This document shows positions 32,996 to 44,809 of a DNA stretch of 64,000 bases, in pieces; within the stretch, counting starts at the first letter, position 1; every line of letters begins with the position of its first letter. The stretch is from NCBI RefSeq assembly GCF_023091745.1, contig NC_068910.1, positions 135,921,170 to 135,985,169 of the forward strand, in the 5' to 3' direction. The position numbers and the translations under genes were made by a program. This DNA comes from Budorcas taxicolor. Its lineage: Eukaryota; Chordata; Mammalia; Artiodactyla; Bovidae. The notes below the pieces were generated by a model. That model saw nothing but the letters and a program-made list of their open reading frames with translations, was not told the origin of the DNA and did not search any database.

Positions 32996-34269
32996 TTAGG
33001 TTGGAGTAAAAGTAATTGCAGCTTTGCATCGTTGAACTCTGCCTTTTGATACTGGAATACATTCCTAATAAATGTGGTTATGTGTTATATACCATTTTAA
33101 TGCACATTTTTTTGCTTTATGCTTTTTCTAAAGACATTATTTGCTGTTTATTTTACATTTATTTTAGACTATAGAAATGATGTTAGACAAAAAGCAAATT
33201 TGAGTGATTTCTTAATTCAAGTGCAAAATGAGTTGTAAAGCGGTGGCGAAAACTCACAACATCAACAGTGCATTTGGCCTGCATTCGTACTGCTAACAAA
33301 TGTACAGTGCAGTGGTGGTTCAAGAAGTTTTGCAAAGAGGAGGAGAGCCTTGAAGATGAGGAGCATAGTGGCCAGCCATAGGAAGTTGACAACAACCAAT
33401 TGACAGCAACCATTGAAGCTAATCCTCTTACAACTAAATGAGAAGTTGCAAAGAACTGAACGTCAACCATTCTATGATCATTCAGCATTTGAAGCAAATT
33501 GGAAAGGTGAAAAACTTGATAAGGGAGTGCCTCATGAGCTGACCACAAATAAAAAAGAAATAGTCACTTTGAAATGTCTTCTCTTATTCTACACAACAGC
33601 AACAAAGCATTTCTTGATTAGATTGTGATGTGCGACAAAACGTGGATTTCATATGACAACCAGTAATGACTAGCTCAGTGGTTGGACTGAGAAGAAACTT
33701 CAAAGCACTTCCCAAAACCAAACTTGCACCAAAAAAAGGGTGATTGTCACTGGAGGTCTCCTGCTAGTCTGATCCAATACAGCTTTCTGAATCCTGGCAA
33801 AACCGTTACATCTGAGAAGAATGCTCAGCAAATCAATGAAATGAACCCAAAACTGAAACACCTGCAGCCAGCATCAAAAAGGGTCAACAAAAAGGGTCCA
33901 GTTATTCTCCACAACAATGCCCCACTGCAGCTCACACAACCAGCACTTCAAAGGTTGAACAAATTGGGCTATGAAGTTTTGCTTCATCTGCCATATTCTC
34001 CTGACCTCTCACCAACTGACTACCATGTCTTCAAGCATCTTGATAACTTTTTGCAGGGAAAATGCTCCCAAAACCAACAGGAGGCAGAAAATACTTTCCA
34101 ACAGTTTGTTGAATCATGAAGCACAGATTTTTACATTACAGGAATAAACAAACTTATTGCTCATTGGCAAAAATGTGTTGATTGTAATGGTTCCTCTTTT
34201 AATTGATAAAGATATGTTGGAACCTAGTTATAGTGATTTAAAATCTACAGTTAATTTGTACCAACCTGA
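32996..34269 (+). mobile_element. Mariner DNA transposon, full length, inactive
   Basis: A 1274-bp Tc1/mariner element with inverted ends TTAGGTTGGAGTAAAAGTAA and, on the opposite strand, TCAGGTTGGTACAAATTAA. It is flanked by TA at 32994-32995 and 34270-34271, the mariner target duplication, and the L1 text rejoins across it. The transposase reads on plus in broken frames. The first catalytic Asp is in CDKTW, followed by an immediate stop (YDNQ then stop). The second catalytic Asp is changed to Asn (LHNNAP where LHDNA is usual). The third is kept (LSPTDYH). The last open piece is 33724-34119. Confidence 0.95.
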
Positions 34270-34480
34270 TAGAACTGATAAACAAATTCAACAAAGTAGG
34301 GGAATTCAAGATTAACATACAGAAATTGGTTGTATTTCTCTATATTAACAGTAAAATATCAGAAAGGAACTTGAAACAAACAATCTCTTTTAAAACGGCA
34401 GCAAAAACATAAAACATTTAGGAATAAACCTCACCAGGAGGTGAAAGACTATTATGCTGAGGACTATAAGACACTTATGG

Positions 34481-34706
34481 GGCTTCCCCAGTGGCCCAGC
34501 AGGTCAAGAATCCACCTGCAATGCAGGAGCCATAGGAAATGTGGGTCTGATCCCTGGTTTGGAAGATCCCCTGGAGAAAGGCATGGCAGCCAACTTCAGT
34601 ATTCTTGCCTGGAGAATCCCATGGACTGAGGAACCTGGTGGGTTACAGTCCACGGGGTCATAAAAGAGCCAGACACGACTGAAGTGAATGAGCACACATG
34701 CACAAA
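34481..34706 (+). mobile_element. Bov-tA SINE nested in L1
   Basis: GGGGCTTCCCCAGTGGCCCAGC head, TTCAGTATTCTTGCCTGG body and GAGCCAGACACGACTGAAG end, followed by CACACATGCAC. Confidence 0.94.
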
Positions 34707-37056
34707 ACATTAGTAATGGAAACTGAAGATGATTCAAAGAAATGGAAAGATAGCCCATGCTCTTGGATTGGATGAATCAGTATTGTTAAAAGGCCATGTT
34801 ACCCAAAGCAAGCTACAAATCTATTGTTATCCCTATCGATTTTCCCATGACATTTCTCATAGAACTAAAACAAATAACCCTAAAATTTATATGAAACCAT
34901 AAAAGACCCATAGTTGTCAAAGCGATCCTTAGGAAAAAGAACAAAGCAGGGGACATAACCCTCCTAAACTTCAGACAATACTACAAAGCAACAATAAACA
35001 AAACAGCATGGTACTGGCACACGGGTTAATGGAATCCATGGACATATTGATCAATGGAATAGAATAGAAACCCCAGAAATAATTTCAATACCCAGGGTCA
35101 ACTAATCTTCAATAAAGGAGGCAAGAATATACAATGGGGAAAAGACAGTCTCTTCAGCAGCTGGTGTTGGCAAAGTTGGACAGCAACATGTAAATCAATG
35201 AAGTTAGAACACACCCTCACATCAGACACAAACTCAAAATGACCTAAAGACTTAAACATAAGTTTTATGACATCATAAAACTCCTAGAAGGGAACATAGG
35301 CAAAATGTTCCCTGATATAACTGTACCAATGTTTTCTTAGGTCAGTCTCCCAAGGCAATAGAAATGAAAGCAAAAATAAATGGGACCCAATCAAGTTTTT
35401 TCACAACAAAGGAAACCATAAACAAAATAAAACAGGCAGTCTACAGAATGGGAGAAAATATTTGCTAATGATGTGACTGACAAGGGCTTAATTTCCAAAA
35501 TATACAAACAGCTGTTTTTGATATATGTACAATAAAAAACCCAAACAACCTGGTTGAAACTAAACAGACATTTCTCCAAAGATGACAAACAGATGGCCTA
35601 CAGGCACATGAAAAGATGTTCAACATTGCTAATTATTAGGGAAATGAAAATCAAGCTAAAATGAAGTATCACCTCACACCAGTCAAAATGGCCATCATTA
35701 AAAAATCTACAAATAATATATTCTGGAGAGGGTGTGGTGAAAAGGGAACCCTCCTACCCCATTGGTGGGAATGTAAGTTGGTGTAGCAACTATGGAAGTC
35801 ATTATAGAGTTTCCTCAAAAAATTAAAATTAGAGTTGCTGTATGATCAAGCAATTCCACTCCTGGGCATATATTTGAACAAGGCTGTAATTCAAAAAGAT
35901 ACGCACACTCGTATGTTCACAAAATGAAGACATGGAGGCAGCCTGAATGTCCGCCAGCAGAAGGATGGACAAGGAAGACGTTGTACATATATACATGAAT
36001 ACTACTCAGCCGTAAAAAAGAATGAAATAATGCCATTTGCGGCAACATGGATGAACCTAGAGATTATCCTACTAAGTGAAGTAAGTCAAAAAGAGGAAGA
36101 CAATGTGCTGTCACTTATAAGTCGAATCTGAATTATGACACCAACGAACCTATCTACAGAACAAATAGACAAAAGGAACAGACTAGTAGTTGCCAAGTGG
36201 GGGGGATGCATTGGGAGTTTGGGGTTAGCAGATGCATTATATAGAGAATGGACAAACAACAAGGTCCTACTGTATAGCACGGGGACCTATATTTAATATC
36301 CTGTGATAAACCATAATGGAAAAAGATATAAAAAGGAATATACATATATACAACTGAATCATTTTGCTGAAAAGCAGAAATTAACACAACATGATAAATC
36401 AACCATACTTCAATAAAATTTTTAAAAAGAAAGTCTATTTGTAATAGCAAAACAAAAAAATGAAACAATTAGGAATAAACATAATGAGATTTATGCAATA
36501 TATTTATCAATAAAACATTAAAATTCTACTAAGGAATACTGAAGATTTAAACAAACAGAAAAACTACCACATTTTTAGAAAGTCCATCTACTCTAGGTTT
36601 ATAAATTTAATAAAACTTCAATAAAAATACCAACAGGTTAAATATTATAAATCAATGCTACCTCAAAAAAAAAAAAATCCAAGAATTTTTTAAAGCAAAC
36701 AAGTAGGAATATCCAGGACAAATGAGAGGGAGCCAGACTTATCAGCAATTAAAGTGTCTTATCTTATCACACCTATTATAATTAAAGTAGTGTGGTACAG
36801 GCACAGAAGAGAGAGAGATCAATGGAACAAACAGAAAGTACAGGAATAGATTCAAATACAAAGGAATTTACGATATGATAAAGTCAAAATTCCAAATCAG
36901 TGGAGGAAAATTATTCAATATAAAACTGCTAGGCAAACAGGGTAGGTTGTCTGGGGAAAAAAAAGTTTATCAATACCACATACTTCACAGTAAGATAATT
37001 CTAAGATCAACCAAATATGTAAATGTTAAAAAAAGAAAATGAAACTAAATGAAGAG

Positions 37057-37190
37057 TCCACTTTGCAATGCAGGGGACATGGGTTCAATCCCTGGTGGGG
37101 GAACTAAGATCCCACACACTGTGGGGAACTGAACCTGCACACCACAATGAAAGATCTTACATGCAATGAAAGATTTTGACTCCCTAAACA
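37057..37190 (+). mobile_element. CHR-type SINE, 5'-truncated
   Basis: TGCAATGCAGGGGACATGGG, GGTTCAATCCCTGGTGGGG and AACTAAGATCCCACACAC in sense, without the first 25-30 bp of the head. Confidence 0.85.
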
Positions 37191-37289
37191 AATATTAAAA
37201 AAACAAAGATAAATATTAAAAAAAGAAAGCATGAATAATGAGGAAGCAATGGAAGAGTTAAATAACTTTGCAGATGAGAAAGCACTTTT

Positions 37290-37332
37290 AAGAATGGCAC
37301 AAAAAAAAAAAAAAAAAAAAAAAGAATGGCAC
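37290..37332. repeat. Bare poly(A) flanked by target-site duplication
   Basis: AAGAATGGCAC at 37290-37300 and again at 37322-37332 flank an uninterrupted A-run. The structure is what is left when a retrotransposed transcript is truncated almost completely. Confidence 0.75.
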
Positions 37333-37512
37333 AACATGCAAGAAGCCTTAAAAGACAAGGAGAAAATTGTACTACATAAAATTTTAAAAGTTCTCTGTGG
37401 CAAAAGATACCATAATCACAGGCAAAGTCAAAAAATTAGGAAAGAATAATAACTATGCCACATCAACAGATTCATACTAAAAGAAATGCAAATTAAAACT
37501 CACTGAGATACC

Positions 37513-38067
37513 TTCTTTCTTCACAGTCCAACTTTCACATCCATACATGACCACTGGAAAAACAATAGCCTTGACTAAACGGACCTTTGTTGGCAAAGTA
37601 ATGTCTCTGCTTTTGAATATGCTATCTAGGTTAGTCATAACTTTCCTTCCAAGAAGTAAGCATCTTTTAATTTCATGGCTGTGAAGAAAGCTGAGCGCCA
37701 AAGAACTGATGCTATTGAAATGTGGTGTTGGAGAAGACTCTTGAGAGTCCCTTGGACTGCAAGGAGATCCAACCAGTCCATTCTGAAGGTCAGCCCTGGG
37801 ATGTCTTTGGAAGGAATGATGCTAAAGCTGAAACTCCAGTACTTTGGCCACCTCATGCGAAGAGTTGACTCATTGGAAAAGACTCTGATGCTGGGAGGGA
37901 TTGGGGGCACGAGGAGAAGGAGACGACAGAGGATGAGATGGCTGGATGACGTCACCGACTTGGACATGAGTTTGGGTGAACTCCGGGAGTTGGTGATGGA
38001 CAGGGAGGCCTGGGGTGCTGCAATTCATGGGGTCGCAAAGAGTTGGACACGACTGAGCAACTGATTG
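37513..38067. mobile_element. BovB 3' end with 5' inversion (twin priming)
   Basis: The left part, 37513-37674, is BovB in antisense. The right part, about 37675-38067, is BovB in sense to the 3' end. In element coordinates the inverted piece is directly upstream of the sense piece. Both share GTGAAGAAAG at the joint, so they would connect seamlessly after re-inverting. The 8-bp duplication GAGATACC at 37505-37512 and 38068-38075 flanks the pair, proving one insertion event. Confidence 0.92.
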
Positions 38068-38259
38068 GAGATACCATCTTTACCTATTTGTTTCGTAACA
38101 GTCATAAAGTGTGGTAATAGATTATCAGAGAGATGCATGAATGGGTATTTCCGTATGTTGCTGGTGGCTATGTAAATTGGCACAACCTCTGAGTTTGCTA
38201 AGATCCATAAAACTACTATTATTTTTAAAGACAATGGTTGTTTGGTTTATATCATGTTA

Positions 38260-38995
38260 TTTCCATTTACCTACTTGGCATTCCCTCTTTTATTTTAAAT
38301 CTTAGACTGCTCTTGTGAGATCATTTCCCCCTCTATAGTGCAGGTTTGTTGATGGTAAAGTCTCAATTTTTATCACCCCCTCTAGTAATCTCAGAAGATA
38401 GTTTTATGGATTTAATTCTAGGTTGATAGTTATTTTCTATCAACATTGGCAAGATTGTATTCACTGTCTTCTGACTGCTATGTTGCTGTTGAGGAGTCCA
38501 CTGTCCTTCAAATCATGGAATCTTTAGAGTGATCTTGCCTTTCTCTCTGGCTGTCTTGAAGATCTTACATTTGTCTTTTATCTCTTCAGTTTTACTGAGC
38601 TGTGTCTAGATATGGATTTATCTTTATATTCAGCTTATTCAACTAAGTGCACATTTTTGCAAACTTTAATAAAAGCCATTATCCCTTTAAATACTTTCTT
38701 TCATTCTCTTTGCTCTCCATTTTTAAGGACCTAATTATATACATATGCTTATATTAGAGCTTTTTAGTCTAACCTTTATGTCTCTTAATTAGTGCTTCCT
38801 TTATGTTTTCCCTCTACTTATCTCTCAGCACTGTATCTGTAGTAGTTTATTTACTCCCAATTCTCTCTTTTATCTCTGCCTAGTTGATATTTTAAGAATT
38901 ATATTTTTTGTTTCAAAATATGAAATCTGTTTATTCCTGGTATTCTCTTGTTGCTTTATTTTCATCTCTGTGATTGCCTTATTTCTTTAAGGTTT
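38260..38995 (-). mobile_element. Ancient L1M / HAL1-like, antisense
   Basis: Antisense AT-rich text with TTCACTGTCTTCTGACTGC followed by TATGTTGCTGTTG, TGTCTAGATATGGATTTATC and GTTTCAAAATATGAAATCTG is typical of old L1-like 3' regions. Confidence 0.6.
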
Positions 38996-39016
38996 TATAT
39001 ACAGCTGTATCTTTTA

Positions 39017-39830
39017 AACCTCAATTTAAGAATTATAGATTGCAGAAGAATTATAAAAAGAGTCCATGTAGCACAGCTTCCCTTCATGCTAACATCTTAT
39101 ATAACATGACATATTTACCAAAATTAAGAAGCTAACATTCCGCTAATGCCCTTTCTGTTCTAGATCCCGTCAGGATACTGTGATGCATTTGTGCCATTAC
39201 TCCTTCAGTTCTTGCCATCTACCATTGTACGTGTCTCTCCTTTTTCATGACCTTAACTTTTGACGAATGGTGGTCAGGAAATTTATAGAATATCTCTCAA
39301 CTTGGATTTGTCTGATATTCTCTCCTGATAGTGTGGGGTTATGGATTTGGGGGGAGAATACTAGAGAGGTGAAGTGCTCTCCTCATAAAATCATGTGGGA
39401 CTGATATCAATGTGATTTATTATTGATCATATTGAACTTGTTCATGTGGTCAAGGTGGTGTCTGTCAGGCTTCTCCACTGTAAAGCTGCTATTTTTCCCT
39501 TTTCAGATTCTATTGGTGAGAAGCCAGTCACTCAGTCCAGCCTATCTCAAGGGAAATGGAATTAAACTCCTTTTCCCTGAGGGAAGAGTATCAAAGAAAA
39601 TGGTCAAAGCTAGTATAGTCATCAACAATATTTCAGAGGAAATACTTAGAGTCCATGTAAATATGCTGCTGCTTCTGAGGGCTTTTCTCCCTGATCTTAG
39701 CATTTACTTGTAGGTCCTACTTGCAGGAATCACTATGTAGTTATTCTAACGGTGATTTTCTATTTCACTCAGTCCTTCTGTTTATCATTTGAAATTCTTC
39801 TGTAAGGAAGATTTGTCCTTCTCCTCCCAC
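39017..39830 (-). mobile_element. Ancient L1M, antisense
   Basis: TAACATCTTATATAACATGAC, AAATTAAGAAGCTAACATTC, CAACTTGGATTTGTCTGATATTC, CAAGGTGGTGTCTGTCAGGC and TTCTCCACTGTAAAGCTGC follow in the expected order. Confidence 0.75.
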
Positions 39831-40085
39831 TTATTTATTCATCATTCACAGATGTGCATTTTACATGGTTATAAAAAATACTTTCTTTTGAAGGCAGGAA
39901 CGGAAAAAGCAACAATATATAGTAAATAGAATATATAAAATAAGGTAGAAATAATTCATTATACAATAAATAGTATTAATAATAATTATAAATAAACTGT
40001 CACTAATGATAATTATATAAAGGCAGTATATATCTTGACAGAAACTCCTAGTGTTGATATCTTGACTATAATCAATCAGCAATAG
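39831..40085. other. AT-rich spacer
   Basis: Low-complexity TAATAATTATAAAT-rich sequence with no assignable family. Confidence 0.4.
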
Positions 40086-40277
40086 TTGCCCAGTCACACT
40101 GACTCTTTGTGACCCCGTGGACTGCAGCCCTCCAGGCTCCTCTATCTATGAGATTTTACAGGCAAGAATACTGGAGTGGGTTGTCATTTCCTTCTCCAGG
40201 GGACCTTCCCAACCCAGGGACTGAATTCAGGTATCCCTCATTGCAGGCAGATTCTTAACCATCTGAGCCACTAGGGA
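40086..40277 (-). mobile_element. Bov-tA SINE
   Basis: Antisense: GACTCTTTGTGACCCCGTGG, CTGGAGTGGGTTGTCATTTC and CATCTGAGCCACTAGGGAG. Confidence 0.93.
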
Positions 40278-41535
40278 GTTTATTAAAATGATAGAGAAAA
40301 ATAAAAAAGAAACAGAAAAAGGTATATCAGGGGAATATGAACCAAAGAATGCCAGAAGAGCAAGATTAATAACAAAATATAATTCAAGAGAAAAAGCATC
40401 ATATTGTCAAAGAATGATATATGGTAAAATGGCCACAAACCAATGCATCCAACAGAAGTCTTAAAATATATAAAGCAGCCACATATAGAACTGCAGGAAA
40501 AAACAGTTTAACAATTTCAGCTGAAGATTTTAACTGAAACTTTTGCCTCAGAAAGAGATAACTTGGGGGAAAAAAAGAAAAACAAACAAAAAACCCAAAG
40601 ATACAGATTATTTGAATCACTCAGTTAAAAATCTCAAGAGTGAAGCTGTATCCAGAGATGGAGGCACCTGGCTGGCCATTTCCCAATGGTGAGAGCCTCT
40701 GTGAATTAGAAATACATCATGGGATCTGGACTGGTTTGTAAAACATCGCATTAAGTGAAAGATAAGGTGAGAAGGAGATTGACATTTCATAGCACAGGAC
40801 AATGTATTCAAGACACATACCCATGAAGACACATATGCTTTACATAAATGCAAGAAGGCACATCCAAACACAGTAGAATGGATGCCCATGATGGGATCAG
40901 GGAGGAATGGGAACAGAAATTGGGTCCAAGGATAAAAGGGGGATAATAAATTAATAAAACAGGAGATGGGTCTTGTGGGTTGGTGATGATGATAACTCCT
41001 GAGCTGAGGCAGATGATAAGCTCAACACCTTCTGGACACAAACCTGATTGTAATCTTTCCTATCAGCGGAAAAGTCTGAGGATGTGCTAAGTGACCCTAG
41101 CAGTCATGGGGCCTGCGGATAGAAAATTCTTTCCAGAAAATCTCAAGTGACTGGGAGCCCAAAGGCAACTTTGGAGGTGGGCACTGCCCATTCCGTGCAC
41201 CAGGCACTGGGTCAGCTGCCCTCCCAGCCCAGGTAAAGCTCTCTCAAAACTGGCATTTCTGTCTTGGGGGATGCATGCATTCTGAGCTGAGCCACTCAGA
41301 AACTGGCTCTAGCTCAACCCAAGCTTCTGGATTTCTCAAGGTTTGAACTCTTGAGAGCAAAGTTCTCCAGGCAAGGGTTCAAGCTGGCTGAGATTTCTCT
41401 CTGTGGCTCCCTCTCCCCCCTCACCTCCTATTCCCATAGGAATATTCGGGTGGGGAGCCCCAGGATGGGCTGCAAGCAACCTCAGAAAAAATATCCCAGT
41501 GACCTTCAGAACATCCAGAATAGGAGTTTTTAAAA
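40278..41535. other. Unassigned stretch
   Basis: No gene recognised. The A-rich first 300 bp may be old L1. The remainder, including GGAGGCACCTGGCTGGCC at about 40660, may be an ancient repeat that I cannot name. Confidence 0.35.
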
Positions 41536-41596
41536 AAATCTTAAGTTGTCTAAGGACTCGAATGATATTTCTCCAAAGAAGATATACAATAATGTG

Positions 41597-42839
41597 TTAG
41601 GTTGGTGCAAATGTAATTTTGATTTTGCATTGTTGAACTTTGCCATTTGATATTGGAATACATTTGTAAATAAATGTGGTTATATTTAATTTTAATGAAC
41701 ATTTCTTAATTTATGTTTTCTGCTAATGAATTATTACTTTCTGTTTATTTTATATATATCTTAGACTATGAAAATGATATTAGACAAAAAGCAAATTTGA
41801 GCAATATTCTTATTTGAGTTAAAAATGGGTCATAAAGCAGCAGAGACAACTCACAACATCAACAATGCATTTGGCTTAGAAACTGCTAACAAATGTACAG
41901 TGCAGCGGTGATTCAAGAAGTTTTTCAAGGGAGACTAGAGCCTTGAAGGTGGGGGAAACAGTGACTGACCATCGGAGGTTGACGATGACCAACTGAGAGG
42001 ATCTGATCCTCTTACAACTACACAAGAAGTTGCCCAAGAACTCAACGTCTACCATGCTATAGTCATTTGGCATTTGAAACAAACTGGAAAGGTGAAAAAG
42101 CTCGATAAGTGGATGCCTCATGAGCTAACTGCAAAATCTACATTTTAAAGTGTCATCTTCTCTTAATCTATGCAACAACAAATTATTTCTCAATTGGATT
42201 GTGACGTGCAAAGAAAAGTGGAATTTATATGACAACCAGTGATGACCAGCTCAGTGGCTGGACCAATAAGAAGTTCCAAAGCACTTCCCAAAGCCAACTT
42301 GCACCAAAAAGAGGGTCACGGTCACTGTTTGGTGATCTGCTGCTGGTTTTCTGAATCCCAGTAAAACCATTCCATCTGAAGAGTATGCCCAGCAAATCAG
42401 TGAGATGCACTGAAAACTGCGACACCTCCAGGTGGTATTGGTCACCAGAAAGGGCCCAATTCTTCTCCACCATGACGCCGGCCTGCACGGTGCACAGCCA
42501 GCACTTCAAAAGTGGAGCGAACTGCGCTGTGAAGTTTTGCTTCATCCTCCATGTTCACCTGACCTTTTGCCAATCAGCTACCACTACAAGCATCTCGACA
42601 ACTTCTCGCAAGGAATAATGCTTTCACAACCAGCAGGAGGCAGAAAATGCTTTCCAAGAGTTTGCCAAATCCCTAAGCATGGATTTTTATGCTACAGGAA
42701 TAAACAAACTTATTTCTCATTGACAAAAATGCATTGATTATAATGGTTTCTATTTTGTTTAATAAATATGTGTTTGAGTCTAGTTAAAATGATTTAAAAT
42801 TTGGAGTCCGAGACCATGATTACTTTTGTACCAACCTAA
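41597..42839 (+). mobile_element. Mariner DNA transposon, second copy, inactive
   Basis: A 1243-bp element with ends TTAGGTTGGTGCAAATGTAA and CTTTTGTACCAACCTAA. It is the same family as the copy at 33 kb but more decayed. Where LHDNARPH is usual it reads LHHDAGLH, and the third catalytic box reads LLPISYH, so both Asp positions are lost. Open pieces at 42385-42618 and 42432-42737 are in different frames. Immediate flanks are TG on both sides. TA occurs 5 bp outside the left terminus and 2 bp outside the right terminus. Confidence 0.93.
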
Positions 42840-43012
42840 TGTAATGGCCAATAAGCACATAAAAGACACTCAAGGTCACCAGCCATTACGGAAACGCAAG
42901 CCAAAGGCACAGGTAAATACCTCCTCACACCCATTAGGATGGCTATTGTAAAAAAGAAAAATAAAACAAGTGTTGAAAAGGATATGGAGAAATTGGAACC
43001 TTTGTGCATTGT

Positions 43013-43283
43013 TAGATGGCACCCCACTCCAGTACTCTTGCCTGGAAAATCCCATGGACAGAGGAGCCTGGTGGGCTGCAGTCCAAGGGGTCGCTAAGGG
43101 TCGGACACGACTGAGCAACTTCACTTTCATTTTTCCCTTTCATGCATTGGAGAAGGAAATGGCAACCCACTCCAGTATTCTTGCCTGGAGAATCCCAGGG
43201 ACGGGGGAGCCTGGTGGGCTGCCATCTATGGGGTCGCACAGAGTCGGACACTACTGAAGCGACTTAGCAGCAGCAGCAGCAGA
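43013..43283 (+). mobile_element. Bov-A dimer SINE without tRNA head, (CAG)n tail
   Basis: Sense. The first unit starts CACCCCACTCCAGTACTC, a TTCATGCATTGGAGAAGG joint leads into a second unit, and GACTTAGCAGCAGCAGCAGC ends it. It splits the L1 between TGCATTGTTAGA and GGAATGTAAAATAG. Confidence 0.93.
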
Positions 43284-43920
43284 AAGGAATGTAAAATAGT
43301 GCCACCTCTGTTGAAAAAAGCATGGCAGTTCCTTAAAAAATTAAAGATGAAGTTACCATGTGATCCAGCAATTCCATTTCTGGGTATATATACAAAAGAA
43401 TCAAAAGCAGGGTCTCGAAATCTACTTGCACACTCATATACACAGCAGCATTAAAAAGGTGGAAGCAACACATGTCCATAGACAGATGAATATATAAACA
43501 AAATGTGGTAGAGAGGCTAATGGAATATTTATTTAACCTTAAAATGGAATGAAATTCTGACACACACGACGTGGATAAACCTTGAAGATATCATGCTATG
43601 TGAATTATGAACTAAGCCAGGCACAAAAGGACAGATGATTCCTCTTATATGAGATACTCAGAGAAGTCAAACTCACAGAGACAGAAAGTAGAAGGATTGT
43701 TGCCAGGGGCTGGGGGCAGGGGCTGTGGAGGAATGGAGGGGTGGTAATTAGTGTTTCACATATAGAGTTTCAGTTGGGGAAAAGGAAAAAGTTCTGGAGG
43801 TGGATGGTGATGATGGTTGCAGAACAGCATGCAGGTACTTACTGCCACAGAACTGTACACTTAAAAATGGTTAAAATGGTAAATTTTTATGTTATGTGTA
43901 TTTTTTCACAATAAAAAATG

Positions 43921-44809
43921 TGAAATTGCCTAAGAGGAGACTCTGCAAAGCAGATGCATTTCAGCTAAAGCAACCTCCACCCAACCCCCAGTGGGTCCTT
44001 CTTAGGACCCGACCTAAGGTTGGGGGAGGGAGGAGGCCTAACCCTTTACAAGTTCTGTAGCCTTTGGTAGAGATGGAAATGGGAAGAAAAAAGGAAGGGC
44101 TTCAAAAGTTGGAGTCCTGAGACACCTCTGGGTGAGGACATTTCCTGTCATCCTTTCCTGGTAGGAATCAGAGCTCTGTCCTTTCACAAGAGGAAAAGTC
44201 TGGAAGTGGGTGTGCAAGCTTACACATGGGTACACGCATGTATCATGTATTGGTGGGTGTGTGCACAGGCACTGATGCAGGGGGCTGTCTCTAACTGAAA
44301 GAAATACATTAATCAAACCATCCCTCAAGCTTAGTAGCTGGGCCCGGTGGCCCCTGTCAGCCCGCATGTCCCTCCTTCTTAGTCACACTTACTCTCTGCT
44401 GTGGGACCAGAGACCCTTCATCCAGGAACACTGATGGCACAGATCTGCAGGCAGAAACTCTCTCAGCCCTTGGTAGCCCCTCAAGAGGAGGGACTTCCTG
44501 TCCTGAGGCTCAGCTGAGCAGCCAGCGGCTGACAAGCTTTGCTGTGAAATTCTGTCCTTTCAAAGATAAGCTCACATCTCTAACCTGAGCAGGGCCAGCA
44601 CTTCTGTTATCAGTGAGAATCCCATGCACCCACAAATGCTGACCCAGGCTTCCTGCCCTGGGTCGGGGGCCTGCCTGACCAGGGCTCTGAGATGATTATG
44701 GAGATCTGAGTGCTGGAGATAAGGGCAATTGCACCTGGACTTTGGCTGGAGTGTTCTGGAGGCTGCGGCAGGCACACCAGCTTGCCACCACCATGCCCTG
44801 GGGCTGGCT
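43921..44809. other. Unique stretch containing the source copy of a local duplication
   Basis: No gene recognised. 44125-44376 is similar to 45486-45703. Confidence 0.45.
44125..44376 (+). repeat. Local dispersed duplication, copy A
   Basis: Shares collinear blocks with 45486-45703: TTTCCTGTCATCCT, CTGAAAGAAATA, AAACCATCCC, GAGCTTAGNAGCTGGG-like text and GGTGGCCC. It is longer than copy B by about 34 bp. Confidence 0.75.

Larger units (their letters stand above)
31921..36426 (+). mobile_element. L1 LINE hosting three nested insertions
   Basis: A sense L1 from the RT-upstream region (TTCAAGACCAGATGGGTTC) to the 3' end (CATACTTCAATAAAATTTTTAAA). Net L1 length is about 2.7 kb after removing a Bov-A2, a mariner and a Bov-tA. 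The RT YADD-type box at about 32937-32951 reads CADD in place of FADD, a lost aromatic. ORF2 pieces at 32102-32200 and 32594-32782 are relics with stops. Confidence 0.93.
36427..38250 (+). mobile_element. Old L1 ORF2 segment with nested insertions
   Basis: Diverged sense L1 text, for example GTAGTGTGGTACAGGCACAG, GGAAAATTATTCAATATAAAAC and GAAATGCAAATTAAAACTC before the BovB insert. After it come ATCTTTACCTATTTG and GTTGCTGGTGGCTATGTAAATTG. Nested in it are a CHR fragment, a bare poly(A) insertion and a twin-primed BovB. Confidence 0.8.
41540..43920 (+). mobile_element. Old L1 3' end hosting mariner and SINE
   Basis: Sense L1: ATATTTCTCCAAAGAAGATATAC left of the mariner, GGCCAATAAGCACATAAAAG right of it, GGAATGTAAAATAGTGCC after the SINE, then GTTGCCAGGGGCTGGGGGC and a 3' end at TTTTCACAATAAAAAATGTG. 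Confidence 0.92.
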
